Shown here: positions 48,753 to 57,949 of the stretch, piece by piece | Layout of the letters: every line of letters starts with the position of its first letter | Position numbering within the stretch: position 1 is the stretch's first letter | Source: Gonocerus acuteangulatus | Lineage: Eukaryota > Arthropoda > Insecta > Hemiptera > Coreidae | Length of the DNA stretch: 64,000 bases | Direction of reading: 5' to 3' | Assembly: GCA_946811695.1 (NCBI GenBank) | Contig: OX328125.1 | Span: 94,726,260-94,790,259, forward strand | Notes under the pieces: generated by a model | Databases searched by the model: none | What the model was told of the DNA's origin: nothing | Seen by the model: only the letters and a program-made list of their open reading frames with translations | Made by a program: the position numbers and the translations under genes

Positions 48753-49460
48753 CGGTTAACACGATAGCGGCCAGAGTTTTTGTTTTTTCTTCACGAAACG
48801 TGGTATATAGCGTTCAATTACCAACGATTGCACGAGTTCGTTAACCACCAAAATCGGTCCACCGGCAGGGGGAACCAACGAAACTCGGTATTCGTGGTGG
48901 TAATCAACTGAGAAAAATGGGTTGTAAAAATAAACTAAATCGGGTTATTTGGAGGGGGGGGGGGTTACTCCGGACCTAAAGTACTAATATACTCATACCG
49001 GTCGTAATTTCTGCTGTATTGTAACGAACGTCCGGGGTATCTCATGAGAAAGTATTGTAAAAATGAAGTAAATCGGTCTATTGGAAAGGAGAGTTTACTT
49101 TAAACTCTGTTTCATTACAATTAGCCCGCCAGACGTAGGTTCCCAAAGCCGCCACGAGGAGCGCTATCTCCAACTAGAGGGACTGTATCCTGTTCCTGTG
49201 TCAGATCAAAGGACAGAAAATGAAGTTTTTGTGTATTTATTAAGTAGTACAGTATCATGTATTAACATAACTCTGGAGGCAAATTATTTACAAAATTAAT
49301 AATTGAACAGTTGTCTTAAGAAATGTAAATGAACAGAACTATTCACGTTTTTATTTTATTTATATAGGTTATTTACAGCAAATTATTCAGTAATGTAGTC
49401 TACACTACAAAAATTATGAGGAAAGTGCTTAGTTATGCAGCTCCTGCGTGACGGACTTTA
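48449..49460 (+). repeat. Rep-C copy 1
   Basis: Rep-C (working name) starts TTTTAGCACTTTCCTCCGAA. It has a conserved block (TTGCACTCATGACGGAATTT, TCGATCCTACCTAGTAGACA), then (TA)n and (GT)n, and the block GTTAACACGATAGCGGCCAG with GAGTTCGTTAACCACC. It ends CTTAGTTATGCAGCTCCTGC then GTGACGGACTTT. The last motif is an inverted relative of the Rep-A start. The same order is present at 54056-55487. No coding capacity. Confidence 0.7.
48573..48752. repeat. (TA)n and (GT)n core of Rep-C
   Basis: TA runs with interruptions around 48622-48690, followed by GTGTGTGTGTGTGTGTGTGT to about 48752. Confidence 0.95.
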
Positions 49461-49529
49461 TTTTTTAATCGTCTCTCAATATAAATTTTTCCCGAACCCG
49501 GGTCGGATACAACCCAACGTTTATGATAA

Positions 49530-50380
49530 TGTACTTGATTATAGATGGTATTGTTCCAGGTTTTCATTAAAAAATCATGGCTTCTGGGGAAAACAAATTA
49601 CTCACAATTTGTGTCATATTTGTGATTCAAATAGTTGGGCCCACCTCAAAAAAAGACCTGTCAACGGTTTGATGTGCCAGCACGTGGAAAGAGATGTTCA
49701 CCTAGAAATTGGAACTTAACGGGATAAATAGGCTGCATGAATCCACATATCTTTGGTGCGGCATCGTGTGGAACAATAAGATTTCCCAAGATATCCTTGA
49801 CCGAAAAATTTAGTCCAATGGGTATTTCTTTGGATTCTGTCATTATTTGAGAAGTAGACTGTCGTCCAGACGAACCATCGTACTCCTGTGCATGATCCTG
49901 ATCAAAGCAGTGGCTTCATTTGGCTCAGAGTCGCGGGACCTAATGCGATCCGTTGAGCGCTTTAGGTCCATGAAAGTAAAATCCTTAGCGGTCTTCGTAC
50001 AGATGAAGACTTCTGCCCTCTGTTCAATGAGCCCGAAATCTCCCAGGTTGTGCATATATTGATTTCGATTAGATGGTCATGAGGCGAAATAAAATCTTTA
50101 TTGTACCCAAGTTTAAAACTCGGGTACTACTGACATGAGCTAAGTTATGTATTACTTGAGCCTCACTTGTCCCAAATTTCATTCTTAGAAATATTTGAAT
50201 ATTTTATCCAACGAAACTTCACTTTATTCCAATGAGAAAAAACGTTTATTATTTTGAGGGCTTTTGGCATATTGTATGTTTTCTTGTATTTCAAATACAA
50301 TTTCATCAAAAGACAATCACCTTAGGTTGTTGTTGGATTTTGCACTACTATATATAGAAGTAGTGAAAGGAAGCTGGATG
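49530..50380. other. Unassigned; open minus-strand stretch 49661-50062
   Basis: Bases 49843-50055 on the minus strand are open for 70 codons (MHNLGDFGLIEQRAEVF onward). Another frame continues at 49661-49843 (MTESKEIPIGLNFSVKDILG onward), so one frameshift would join about 130 codons. Composition is more balanced than the surroundings. No family is recognised. It may be a diverged transposon or host exon remnant, or chance. Confidence 0.3.
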
Positions 50381-50385
50381 TTTTC

Positions 50386-50760
50386 TTATTGAGAAATCTT
50401 TGAACTTACTACACCTTGTGAAGGGTTCAGCAGTAAAGACGTTCGCCGAATGATTGGGAGGAGGTTTGGATGTAACCTGTTTACCTCGATGTGAGTAAGG
50501 TTAGCCAAGCCTCCCATGTAGGTACTGGCCGTGGCCGGGAGTAGAGGTAGCGAAAGGTCGATGCCATCTGGGGAAAGTGGCCCGGCTGGCTGATGTTGCG
50601 TCAGGACTCTGCTGGGTTTCCGCCTTACCCCTTCCAAACCTACACTCCATCATCCACATCGGGAAAGGTCTCGAACAGATCTTCCTTACGGTCGTGCCCT
50701 TTTCAGCGGCAGCTAGGTCTGTCTTGTTGGGATAATAAATACTCGGCAAGGTTGAAATCC
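50386..50760. other. GC-rich block of unknown origin
   Basis: This is the most GC-rich stretch of this part of the window, open in several frames on both strands, without a recognised motif. It resembles in style the blocks at 600-1000 and 1500-1900 and may be retroelement 5' or 3' UTR. Confidence 0.3.
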
Positions 50761-50990
50761 CAAAGTCATTGCATTATCGGCTTAGTGGTCATTAATTTTG
50801 GTTAGAAATCATTTTCTGAAGTACAATTACATCTCTCGGTTCTGGAGAGGAGCATCCCTTTCTCCCATCAGCAACAAACTAAGAAGTCCTCTTCTTCTTA
50901 CCTCGCGCTTGTTTGGCAGCAAATCAGTTGCCCAAACGGGTGATATTCCATACCTAATACCTAAATCTAATGATAAATTAATAACCAAAG

Positions 50991-51046
50991 TAGAAGCGCG
51001 CTTTCTATAAATACTTGTAATAGTAATTATAGAAAGCGCGCTTCTA
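50991..51046. repeat. Perfect 19-bp inverted repeat, 18-bp loop
   Basis: TAGAAGCGCGCTTTCTATA (50991-51009) and its exact complement (51028-51046). The arm itself includes the self-complementary GCGCGC. Confidence 0.9.
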
Positions 51047-51204
51047 AAACTTACCCGTTGGTAAGCGATATGTTTGGATGGGGGTACAGAGAAAAGAGTG
51101 GTACAATTTATTTATCCTTTTGTAACACATTGGTAACAATACATAGCCAAACTAAGGAGGCGATATAACGTTTTACAATAGTATTAAATTCATAATAGTA
51201 ACTT

Positions 51205-51250
51205 CATAATATTAAAGCGTCTGGCATGGAGGAACTGCGTTATCTTAGCA
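51205..51250 (+). repeat. Diverged Rep-A terminus
   Basis: AGCGTCTGGCATGGAGGAAC then TGCGTTATCTTAGCA aligns with the Rep-A start (GCAGGAACTGCATCATCTTAGC). It is a fragment. Confidence 0.45.
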
Positions 51251-51363
51251 TATTTTCACAATACTTATTACAGGTCTGATTTGGGATGTCCTTAATATAA
51301 ACTCTTAGTATTTGTCATTCAAAGAATCGAAACCAGAGCTTCCGAAACTCGATTCTATGAATT

Positions 51364-51634
51364 AAAGGAATGTATGCAACGATACATGCAAAGAAATGTT
51401 TAACCCATCCATCCATGTTACATACTTAAGCAGGCTACACACGGGTCAGACAGGCCTGTCAGTTAGCCCTGAACAGTTTGCCTGAAAGCCGGTAGCCTGA
51501 ACGTGTATACATTCCGGCCGCCTGAACAGTCTTAACTGACAGACCGGCCTGAATATATACACGTTCAGGTGAACGGCTTTTGGGTGGGCTTTATCGGGCT
51601 AACTGACAGGCCTCCTTGACCCGTGTGTAGCCTG
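51364..51634. mobile_element. Foldback MITE continuous with the 160-bp satellite
   Basis: A 204-bp core (51431-51634) has inverted ends CAGGCTACACACGGGTCA and TGACCCGTGTGTAGCCTG, with GGCCTGTCAGTTAGCCC / GGGCTAACTGACAGGCC further in. The inversion extends outside the core: 51364-51430 is the complement of the satellite half-unit starting CTTAAGTATGTAACATGGAA. The terminal word CCGTGTGTAGCCTG begins every satellite unit to the right, so the element and the array share sequence. Confidence 0.8.
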
Positions 51635-52359
51635 CTTAAGTATGTAACATGTAAGGATGGGTTCCATTTCTTTGCATGTATCATCGCATAAATTCCTTTC
51701 CGTGTGTAGCCTGCTTAAGTATGTAACATGGAAGGATGGGTTAAACATTTCTTTGCATGTATCATCGCATACACTCCTTTCCGTGTGTAGCCTGCTTAAG
51801 TATGTAACATGTAAGGATGGGTTCCATTTCTTTGCATGTATCATCGCATAAATTCCTTTCCGTGTGTAGCCTGCTTAAGTATGTAACATGGAAGGATGGG
51901 TTAAACATTTCTTTGCATGTATCATCGCATACACTCCTTTCCGTGTGTAGCCTGCTTAAGTATGTAACATGGAAGGATGGGTTCCATTTCTTTGCATGTA
52001 TCATCGCATAAATTCCTTTCCGTGTGTAGCCTGCTTAAGTATGTAACATGGAAGGATGGGTTAAACATTTCTTTGCATGTATCATCGCATACACTCCTTT
52101 CCGTGTGTAGCCTGCTTAAGTATGTAACATGTAAGGATGGGTTCCATTTCTTTGCATGTATCATCGCATAAATTCCTTTCCGTGTGTAGCCTGCTTAAGT
52201 ATGTAACATGGAAGGATGGGTTAAACATTTCTTTGCATGTATCATCGCATACACTCCTTTCCGTGTGTAGCCTGCTTAAGTATGTAACATGTAAGGATGG
52301 GTTCCATTTCTTTGCATGTATCATCGCATACATTCCTTTCCGTGTGTAGCCTGCTTAAG
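51621..52359. repeat. 160-bp satellite of alternating 79- and 81-bp half-units
   Basis: Half-units start at 51621, 51700, 51781, 51860, 51941, 52020, 52101, 52180 and 52261, each with CCGTGTGTAGCCTGCTTAAG. The 79-bp type has GGGTTCCATTTC, the 81-bp type GGGTTAAACATTTC. Units are almost identical over the array, which ends in a partial unit at 52359. Overlapping short frames on both strands repeat with the array and are not genes. Confidence 0.95.
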
Positions 52360-52735
52360 GAATATTGGTAAACTAACATTTCTGTGTATTTGTAAAATCA
52401 ATGTAATTCTACAATAAAATATAACCTAAACGAATACCAAGCCAAATTTTCTAATAAAAGCATAGCAAATATAAGAAAAATGCACACTCATTTAAAGAAA
52501 AGATGAGCTAAGAGACCATTTTATGTTGCCCTCTACCGAAACGTATTGAAGAAAATGCACATCGCTACCAAAGCGATGCATAAAAATCAATAATAATAAT
52601 AAAATCAATGTACAAAAACTCCTCTTAAAGCTATTTCATGGAGGTTTGTTTTCTAATCTTGATTCTACCATTCCTTTTCAATCCTTCAATCCCATCCTTT
52701 TCTTTAAGAGTTATATTATTTTTACATACTTTTCA

Positions 52736-52770
52736 GGAGCTCCGACTGCTAAGGTCTTAGCACCATTTGT
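52736..52770 (-). repeat. SINE-3-type tail fragment, minus strand
   Basis: GGAGCTCCGACTGCTAAGGT then CTTAGCACC matches the inverted SINE-3 tail (GGTGCTTCTACTGCTAGGGT at 55765). Confidence 0.55.
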
Positions 52771-52784
52771 ATTTGATTGCAATA

Positions 52785-52820
52785 ATAATTAATTTTTTTT
52801 ATTTTGTGTTGCAGGTAAGT
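52785..52820 (+). promoter_or_regulatory. Candidate recursive-splice (ratchet-point) site
   Basis: A uridine-rich tract (TTTTTTTTATTTTGTGTT) leads to GCAG ending at 52814, followed directly by GTAAGT at 52815-52820. A 3' splice site joined to a consensus 5' splice site with no exon between is the defining structure of recursive splicing in very long insect introns. A branch-like TAATTAAT lies just upstream. If real, a host gene is transcribed on the + strand across this region. A chance match is the alternative. Confidence 0.45.
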
Positions 52821-52824
52821 GTTG

Positions 52825-54050
52825 ATAAAAACTATATTACTAGCCTCAGTATTCGTAAGTATTGAAAATTAATTGCTTTTCTTTAGTTGTAGATATTTTC
52901 ATTCATAATCACAAATTTGTGGGATTTTATTATCTAATTACTTTTGAAAATGCATACATGTTCCAATAAATGTAATACCATTACCATAGTAATGTAATTT
53001 CAGTTAGATTCTTTTAATATCTTATGAAAATTACCGAAAATGTATAAATTTCTATGCGCAGACAATAATTATTAAACTTTAAAAAAAGATTTTTATTTTT
53101 ATAATTATTATGTTACAAATGAGGCAATTAAATTATGTGTTAACAAGAATAATACTGGTAATTTCTGAGTAGGTGATAATCTTGACATTCTCACTTGATA
53201 AAATCAAATATGAATCAAATTACAGAGGTTATGTGTCGTGTGCACAACTTTATGTGTCCCATTAAACGGCATTAAATTTAAAAAAAATAAAAATAAAAAA
53301 CAACATATAAAAATATAAGCTACATTAAATCTTAAAAATTTGCTATTTTAGAGAAATCGGAATGTGTCTACAATCTATTGCTGTAATCTTAAAATGTATG
53401 TTTCTTGAAAAGTCCATTCTGTGATAATGAGCTTACTAGTAAGTATATATTTACAATACTGGCCCTTGTGCCTTTAACGGAAAATTCACCCGGTACTGTT
53501 TACAGGAGTGTACACACGTCGCATGCTGTGTGGCAGGAATCCGGTGACAAAGAATGGCGCGCCCAGGTGTAGGTTAAATTGGGAGTTCTTCTTTGTTGGA
53601 AGTCGTTTTACCATTACTTATGGCCCGAAAATTCTGATGAACCCTGCATATATTTGAACGTTTGGGCATGCTTTTTACTGGCGTGGCAACCCTTAAGGTC
53701 GTTAACGCCGTTCCTTTGTGCGGTCATTTTCATTCTGTAATAAGTATTAGTATGTATACAGTCTGGTAGAATTGCTATTAATAATTGTTTTATTCGTTCA
53801 CATTTAGTTCAAACGAAAAAAGAGAAATGCTCAATTGCTTGTCACAAAATAAATAAAAATATATTATAAAAATAGATAAATTATAAAAAATGATAAAATT
53901 AATAAAGTAAACAAATGAGCATTTCGGTTCTGTATGTTCTATCTAGATTTTGGCAATCAACTAAGCGGTCCTTAAAATGTCAAAAAGCCGGTCACCTAGG
54001 CTGGTATGATCGCCTAGAATTTTATATCGCCCAGGAATCTGATAGCTGGT
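52825..54050. other. AT-rich stretch with little repeat content
   Basis: No gene or known repeat is recognised except a diverged SINE-2-like tail (GGTCGTTAACGCCGTT) at about 53698. A GC-richer patch lies at 53500-53680. This is one of the longest stretches of the window without a clear transposon. Confidence 0.4.
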
Positions 54051-54055
54051 GTTGC

Positions 54056-55487
54056 TTTTAGCACTTTCCTCCGAAGGAAAGTAGGTATTGAGGTTGGACT
54101 CATGACGGAATTTTTGAAAAATTTCTTCAAATCTTTATCGATCCTACCTAGTAGACACCGAAAATGACCCCCGTTAAAATTTATATATATATGTGTGTGT
54201 CTGTTAACACGATAGCGGCCAGAGTTTTTGTTTTTTCGTCACGAAACTTGGTATATAGCATTCAATTAGCAAACGATTGAACGAGTTCGTTAACCACTAA
54301 AGTCGGTCCACCAGAAGGGGGGGTTTACCCCGAACCCATAACACTAATTTGACTATGTCAGCCGTAATATTTGTTATATTTCAACGAAACTTGGTATTCG
54401 TTGTGTTATATTTCAACGAAACTTGGCATTCTGAGACCCCAGGCCGTATTCCTGAACCACACTTCAATTTGGGAAACTTCAAAGTTTGGACATGCTAAAT
54501 GTCCAAAAAAAAAATAAATGTTCAAATGTGCGGCGTAATTCTTGTTCTCGTTACAAAGCATACATAGTATTTATCAGAAACGATTTTTTTATTTTTTTAA
54601 GATTTTTGAACCATCTCATTAAAATAAATTTCAAAGAGCTAAACATTTTTATATTTCTTATAATGACTTTTAAGGCGTGAGCACTCAGGTCTCGGGGGGG
54701 CATCACCCCTATCTCAGAAACGTTGGTTATTAACCCTCCCCATAGCCATAAAGCGGAACACCAACAAATAAATAAATAAGTAAACCCTATAGAGAGAAAA
54801 TTGAGATATAAAAATGAACTAAATCGGTTCATTAGAAGGGGGGGTTTACTCCGGACCCACAATACCAATTCGCCACTACCAGCCGTGATTTTTGGTATAT
54901 TTCGACGAAACTCGGTATTCGTAGTGGTAATCTACAGGTAAATATGTGTTGTAAAAATAAACTGAATCGGTTCATTAGAAGGGGGGGTTTACTCCGGACC
55001 CAAATTCCTATTACACTCATACCGGTCGTAATTTCTGCTGTATTGTAACGAAACGCGGTATACGTCGTGGGTAACTCATGAGAAAGAAGTGTTGTAAAAA
55101 TGAGCTGAATCGGTCAATCGGAAAGCGGGTTTTAATTTGTAATATATTTCAATAGAAAAGCACGCCAGACGTAGGCTCACAAAGCCTCCGCAAGGAGCAC
55201 TTTCTACCACTAGAGTGACTGTATCCTGTTCCTGCGTTAGATCAAAATACGATAATATGAGGTTTTTTGTATTTATTACGTAGTGTATTAGGTACCATGT
55301 GTAAACATAACTCTGGAAGCAAATTAATAATTGATCAGTTACTCATTACAAATTTATAAGAGAACTATTCATGTTTTTATTTTATTTATGTAGGATATTT
55401 TAAGCAAATTGTTCTGGAAAGCAGTCTACACTACCCAAATTCTGAGGAAAGTGCTTAGTTATGCAGCTCCTGCGTGACGGACTTTTT
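54056..55487 (+). repeat. Rep-C copy 2, with internally repeated units
   Basis: Same order as copy 1: TTTTAGCACTTTCCTCCGAA, a short TATA/TGTG core (54181-54200), TTAACACGATAGCGGCCAGA, then at least three degenerate units containing AATCGGTTCATTAGAAGGGG and GGTTTACTCCGGACCC. It ends CTTAGTTATGCAGCTCCTGC then GTGACGGACTTT. A SINE-1 fragment interrupts it at 54672-54782. The TA core is much shorter than in copy 1. Confidence 0.7.
54672..54782 (+). repeat. SINE-1 fragment nested in Rep-C
   Basis: GGCGTGAGCACTCAGGTCTC, GGCATCACCCCTATCTC and ACCAACAAATAAATAAATAA are head, body and tail remnants. Box B is deleted. Confidence 0.55.
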
Positions 55488-55740
55488 CAGTTGCTTATAA
55501 GTCAAGATGTACTTCACAGTGGGCAGTAGATTGCAGGAGTTACAAATTGGTGGTGGGTCCTTTGACAAGAGGAAGGAATTTGTGAGGGTTGTTGTTAAGA
55601 CCACTTCTCTTCTCCTTGTATCATTTGTGGATGTCTTCCAAGGCTTAACACTTCCTTTTATCTCTCGAAGCTTTTTATCCCTCACTTCTTGCCAGACAGT
55701 TGGCCATCTCAACCATACAGTGGCTTTTCCATGGGCTATT

Positions 55741-55818
55741 TTTTTTGTTTTTGTTTGCTTATGGGTGCTTCTACTGCTAGGGTCATTAGCACTAGGGGTA
55801 TTACATTATTTTTAATAT
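55741..55818 (-). mobile_element. SINE-3 tail inserted in the LINE
   Basis: It starts with a T-rich run (inverted A tail) and contains GGTGCTTCTACTGCTAGGGT with CATTAGCAC. It is flanked by the 12-bp duplication CCATGGGCTATT (55729-55740 and 55819-55830). Confidence 0.8.
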
Positions 55819-56049
55819 CCATGGGCTATTAAATTATTTTTTGGAACTTTATGGAATGGTATACCTTCTCTAATTGCTTTCCTTGGCAAGGTGTCAACGT
55901 TTTGAGATATTCCACAATGTCCGGGAATCCATACGACAGTCACCTTCCGTTTCTGCAGATGTAATTCATAAATTATTTATGTATATTTACTCTTAGAGGA
56001 TGAGTTAAATATCGATCAGCTAAAGCAAGGAGAGCAGAAAGAGACTGTA

Positions 56050-56253
56050 TTTTTTTTTTTTTTTTTTTATTTATTTATTTTTTTTTTTTACGGCGCATCT
56101 ACATCTAGGTCTTTAGCGCCAACATCCAGAGTGCAGCGAGGAATGTTCCTAGCGAGCCCTGAGATGAGAAAATTCCTGCCGGAGGTGGGGATCGAACCCA
56201 CCATCTCCCGCTTATGAATTCAAGGCGCTAGCCACTAGACCACGTGCGGCCCC
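56050..56253 (-). mobile_element. SINE-2, full length, inserted in the LINE RNase H region
   Basis: The plus strand shows the T-rich inverted A tail, ACGGCGCATCTACATCTAGG, GAGCCCTGAGATGAGAAAAT, the box B complement GGGGATCGAACCCACCATCT and the box A complement GCGCTAGCCACTAGACCACG. The flanks AGAGACTGTA (56040-56049) and AGACTCTGTA (56254-56263) are a target duplication with changes. Confidence 0.85.
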
Positions 56254-56624
56254 AGACTCTGTAAATATGATTAAATAGGACTCCATTGGAGAGCTGATTT
56301 ATTGAGCTTTATCAATTAGAAGCAGCTCACCTCTATAGTTTCTGCAGATCGCCGGGAGGTCAAACATCCTGATGAACTAAATACTGCAGCACCAACTCCA
56401 TGCTCTTAGACAGCCTGTTCTTTATCAGCCTTTTTTAACTAAAGATATTTCTTAGCTGACAGCCAACTATTGCTTGGCTCCATATCATCTCGGTGGCTTA
56501 GTAATTGCATCTCATTCTGTACACCTTTCACCGTAGTTTATATACATACACTGCCACGTTTACGGTTCAGACAATTTTGGACTTTTACCACCACCGAGGG
56601 CTTATTTTATTATTATTCTTTTTA

Positions 56625-56780
56625 CGGAGCACTGACATCTCGGACATTAGTACCAACATCCATAGTACTGCTGGGAATTTTCTCAACGGCCCCTGAAATG
56701 ATAAAAAATCTCTGCTGTAGGGGAGACTCGAACCCATCTCTCACATGAAAGTCCAAAGAATCAAACACTAGACCCCCGAA
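56625..56780 (-). mobile_element. SINE-2, diverged copy
   Basis: ACGGAGCACTGACATCTCGG, ATTAGTACCAACATCCATAG and GGGGAGACTCGAACCCATCT correspond to the inverted tail, body and box B of SINE-2. Box A is poorly preserved (CAAACACTAGACCCCCG). Confidence 0.75.
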
Positions 56781-56789
56781 TACTTATTA

Positions 56790-57070
56790 ATTCTAATTAG
56801 TGTTTTTTTTAATATATGTTTTTGTTTGCAAGTTACCTCAAACTGGAACTCAAATTCTTGGTTTGTTGATTCTTCTTTATCAAGGATGTCTTCACAAAGT
56901 CATATCTTATCAGCTGTTGTAAAGATAAAGGGCTCCGTAAGAATTAATAAGACATATATTTAACGGTTCATGGATATTTCGGGGGAAAAATATTTGATTT
57001 GCTAAGTGACTCTTATTCCCATTAATCATTATGAAATAAAAATTCTGGATTTTATATATTTATACACTTA
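56790..57070. other. No recognisable feature
   Basis: AT-rich sequence, nothing supported. Confidence 0.45.
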
Positions 57071-57074
57071 CTCA

Positions 57075-57432
57075 AAGTAGACTCTACCTAATCCAGTGTT
57101 GTTGGGACCGGAGTACAGTCGGTAAGAGGCAACGCTGGATTAGAAAATTTTGTTAGAAGCAGTCACTTATGCATTTAATTAATCATACTAGCTAAAATCA
57201 GGTGTTGTAGCCACATGTTCCGTTGTAAAAACACAAGTTCCTGCCTCTAAAACGAAACATATATGCTTTCTTGGACTTTCAGTCAATGAAATGCCATGAA
57301 AAAAGTGTTTGGCTAGCTAGGAAGGGAAGGTTTTTCAGGAGCCTGCGAGCCGGTCACTCATTCCTCTTGGAGACCGCCGGTATTAGAGTGAGCGTCTTAT
57401 AAGAGATCGCCTGGATAAGGGAGAGTGTACTG
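57075..57432. mobile_element. pogo/Tigger-type MITE, copy 2
   Basis: The left AGTAGACTCTACCTAATCCA and the right TGGATAAGGGAGAGTGTACT are inverted ends of pogo type. The interior shares AAACACAAGTTCC, GCCTCTAAAACGAAAC and TTTGGCTAGCTAGGAAG with 38101-38484. At about 358 bp with both ends, it is more complete than copy 1. TA-rich sequence flanks the right side. Confidence 0.75.
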
Positions 57433-57435
57433 CGT

Positions 57436-57443
57436 ATATATAT

Positions 57444-57536
<93 letters not shown>
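57436..57536. repeat. (TA)n microsatellite
   Basis: TA run with AAATA and GTA interruptions between the pogo MITE and SINE-3. Confidence 0.95.
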
Positions 57537-57540
<4 letters not shown>

Positions 57541-57887
57541 GGTGCGAGGTTAGCTCAGTGGTATAGCACTGGAGTAATAAGCTGGAGGACCTGAGTTCAA
57601 ATCTCGAGCAAGCACTGAAGATTTTTTCTTCTAGTGTCTTCGTTCATTGGTTGAATTTGGCCTCCCTGACCGTCCCTAGGCCAACCTAGCCTTTTAATTA
57701 ATTTATCAGTGGGTACCTTGGGTGCTAATGACTTTAGCAGTCGAAGCAGCAAGGGGAAAATCAGGCGGCCGGAGCATAGACCGTCCACACTATCTCCCTA
57801 GTGTTCCGTATGGTAATGAATCAGATATCTCTATAGTATCTGCCACTCAGGGCCCTTGTGGCCTGTTACGGGACTGATTCTTTTTTT

Positions 57888-57890
<3 letters not shown>
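57541..57890 (+). mobile_element. SINE-3, full-length plus-strand copy
   Basis: The tRNA-like head GCGAGGTTAGCTCAGTGGTA (box A) and GACCTGAGTTCAAATCTCG (box B) are followed by a body with AAGCACTGAAGATTTTTTCT and GGCCTCCCTGACCGTCCC. The tail region GGGTGCTAATGACTTTAGCA then GTCGAAGCAGC is followed by about 140 bp more, ending TTACGGGACTGATTC and a T run. It is the reference copy for the fragments elsewhere. (TA)n tracts lie on both sides. Confidence 0.85.

Positions 57891-57891
<1 letters not shown>

Positions 57892-57942
<51 letters not shown>
57892..57942. repeat. (TA)n microsatellite
   Basis: TA run directly after the SINE-3 end. Confidence 0.95.
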
Positions 57943-57944
<2 letters not shown>

Positions 57945-57949
57945 AACAC

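Larger units (their letters stand above)
48284..49530. mobile_element. piggyBac-like element hosting a Rep-C copy
   Basis: The left end CCCTCATCTATAAACGTACG then GGTCGTATCCGACCC is preceded by TTAA (48280-48283). The right segment GGGTCGGATACAACCCAACG then TTTATGATAATG (49500-49530) is the near complement. The final bases and the right TTAA are lost. Rep-C (48449-49460) occupies most of the interior, so it appears to have inserted into this element. Confidence 0.6.
55488..56440 (-). pseudogene. LINE RNase H domain and C-terminal tail, with nested SINEs
   Basis: Read on the minus strand with two SINEs removed, the fragment gives, in order: HGVGAAVFSSSG (about 56370), a region ending IIFTES, LSALLALADRYLTHPLRVNI (about 56030-55970), VTVVWIPGHCGI (about 55940), then WPTVWQEVRDKKLREIKGSV and CNSCNLLPTVKYILT (about 55700-55500). 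These match the order of RNase H motifs and the terminal zinc knuckle in I/Jockey-type LINEs. Stops and frameshifts abound. The conserved cysteine/histidine set is incomplete. Confidence 0.75.

Noticed and set aside
51599..52349. Nine repeated short frames on both strands
   Set aside because: They recur with the 160-bp satellite period and overlap each other on opposite strands.
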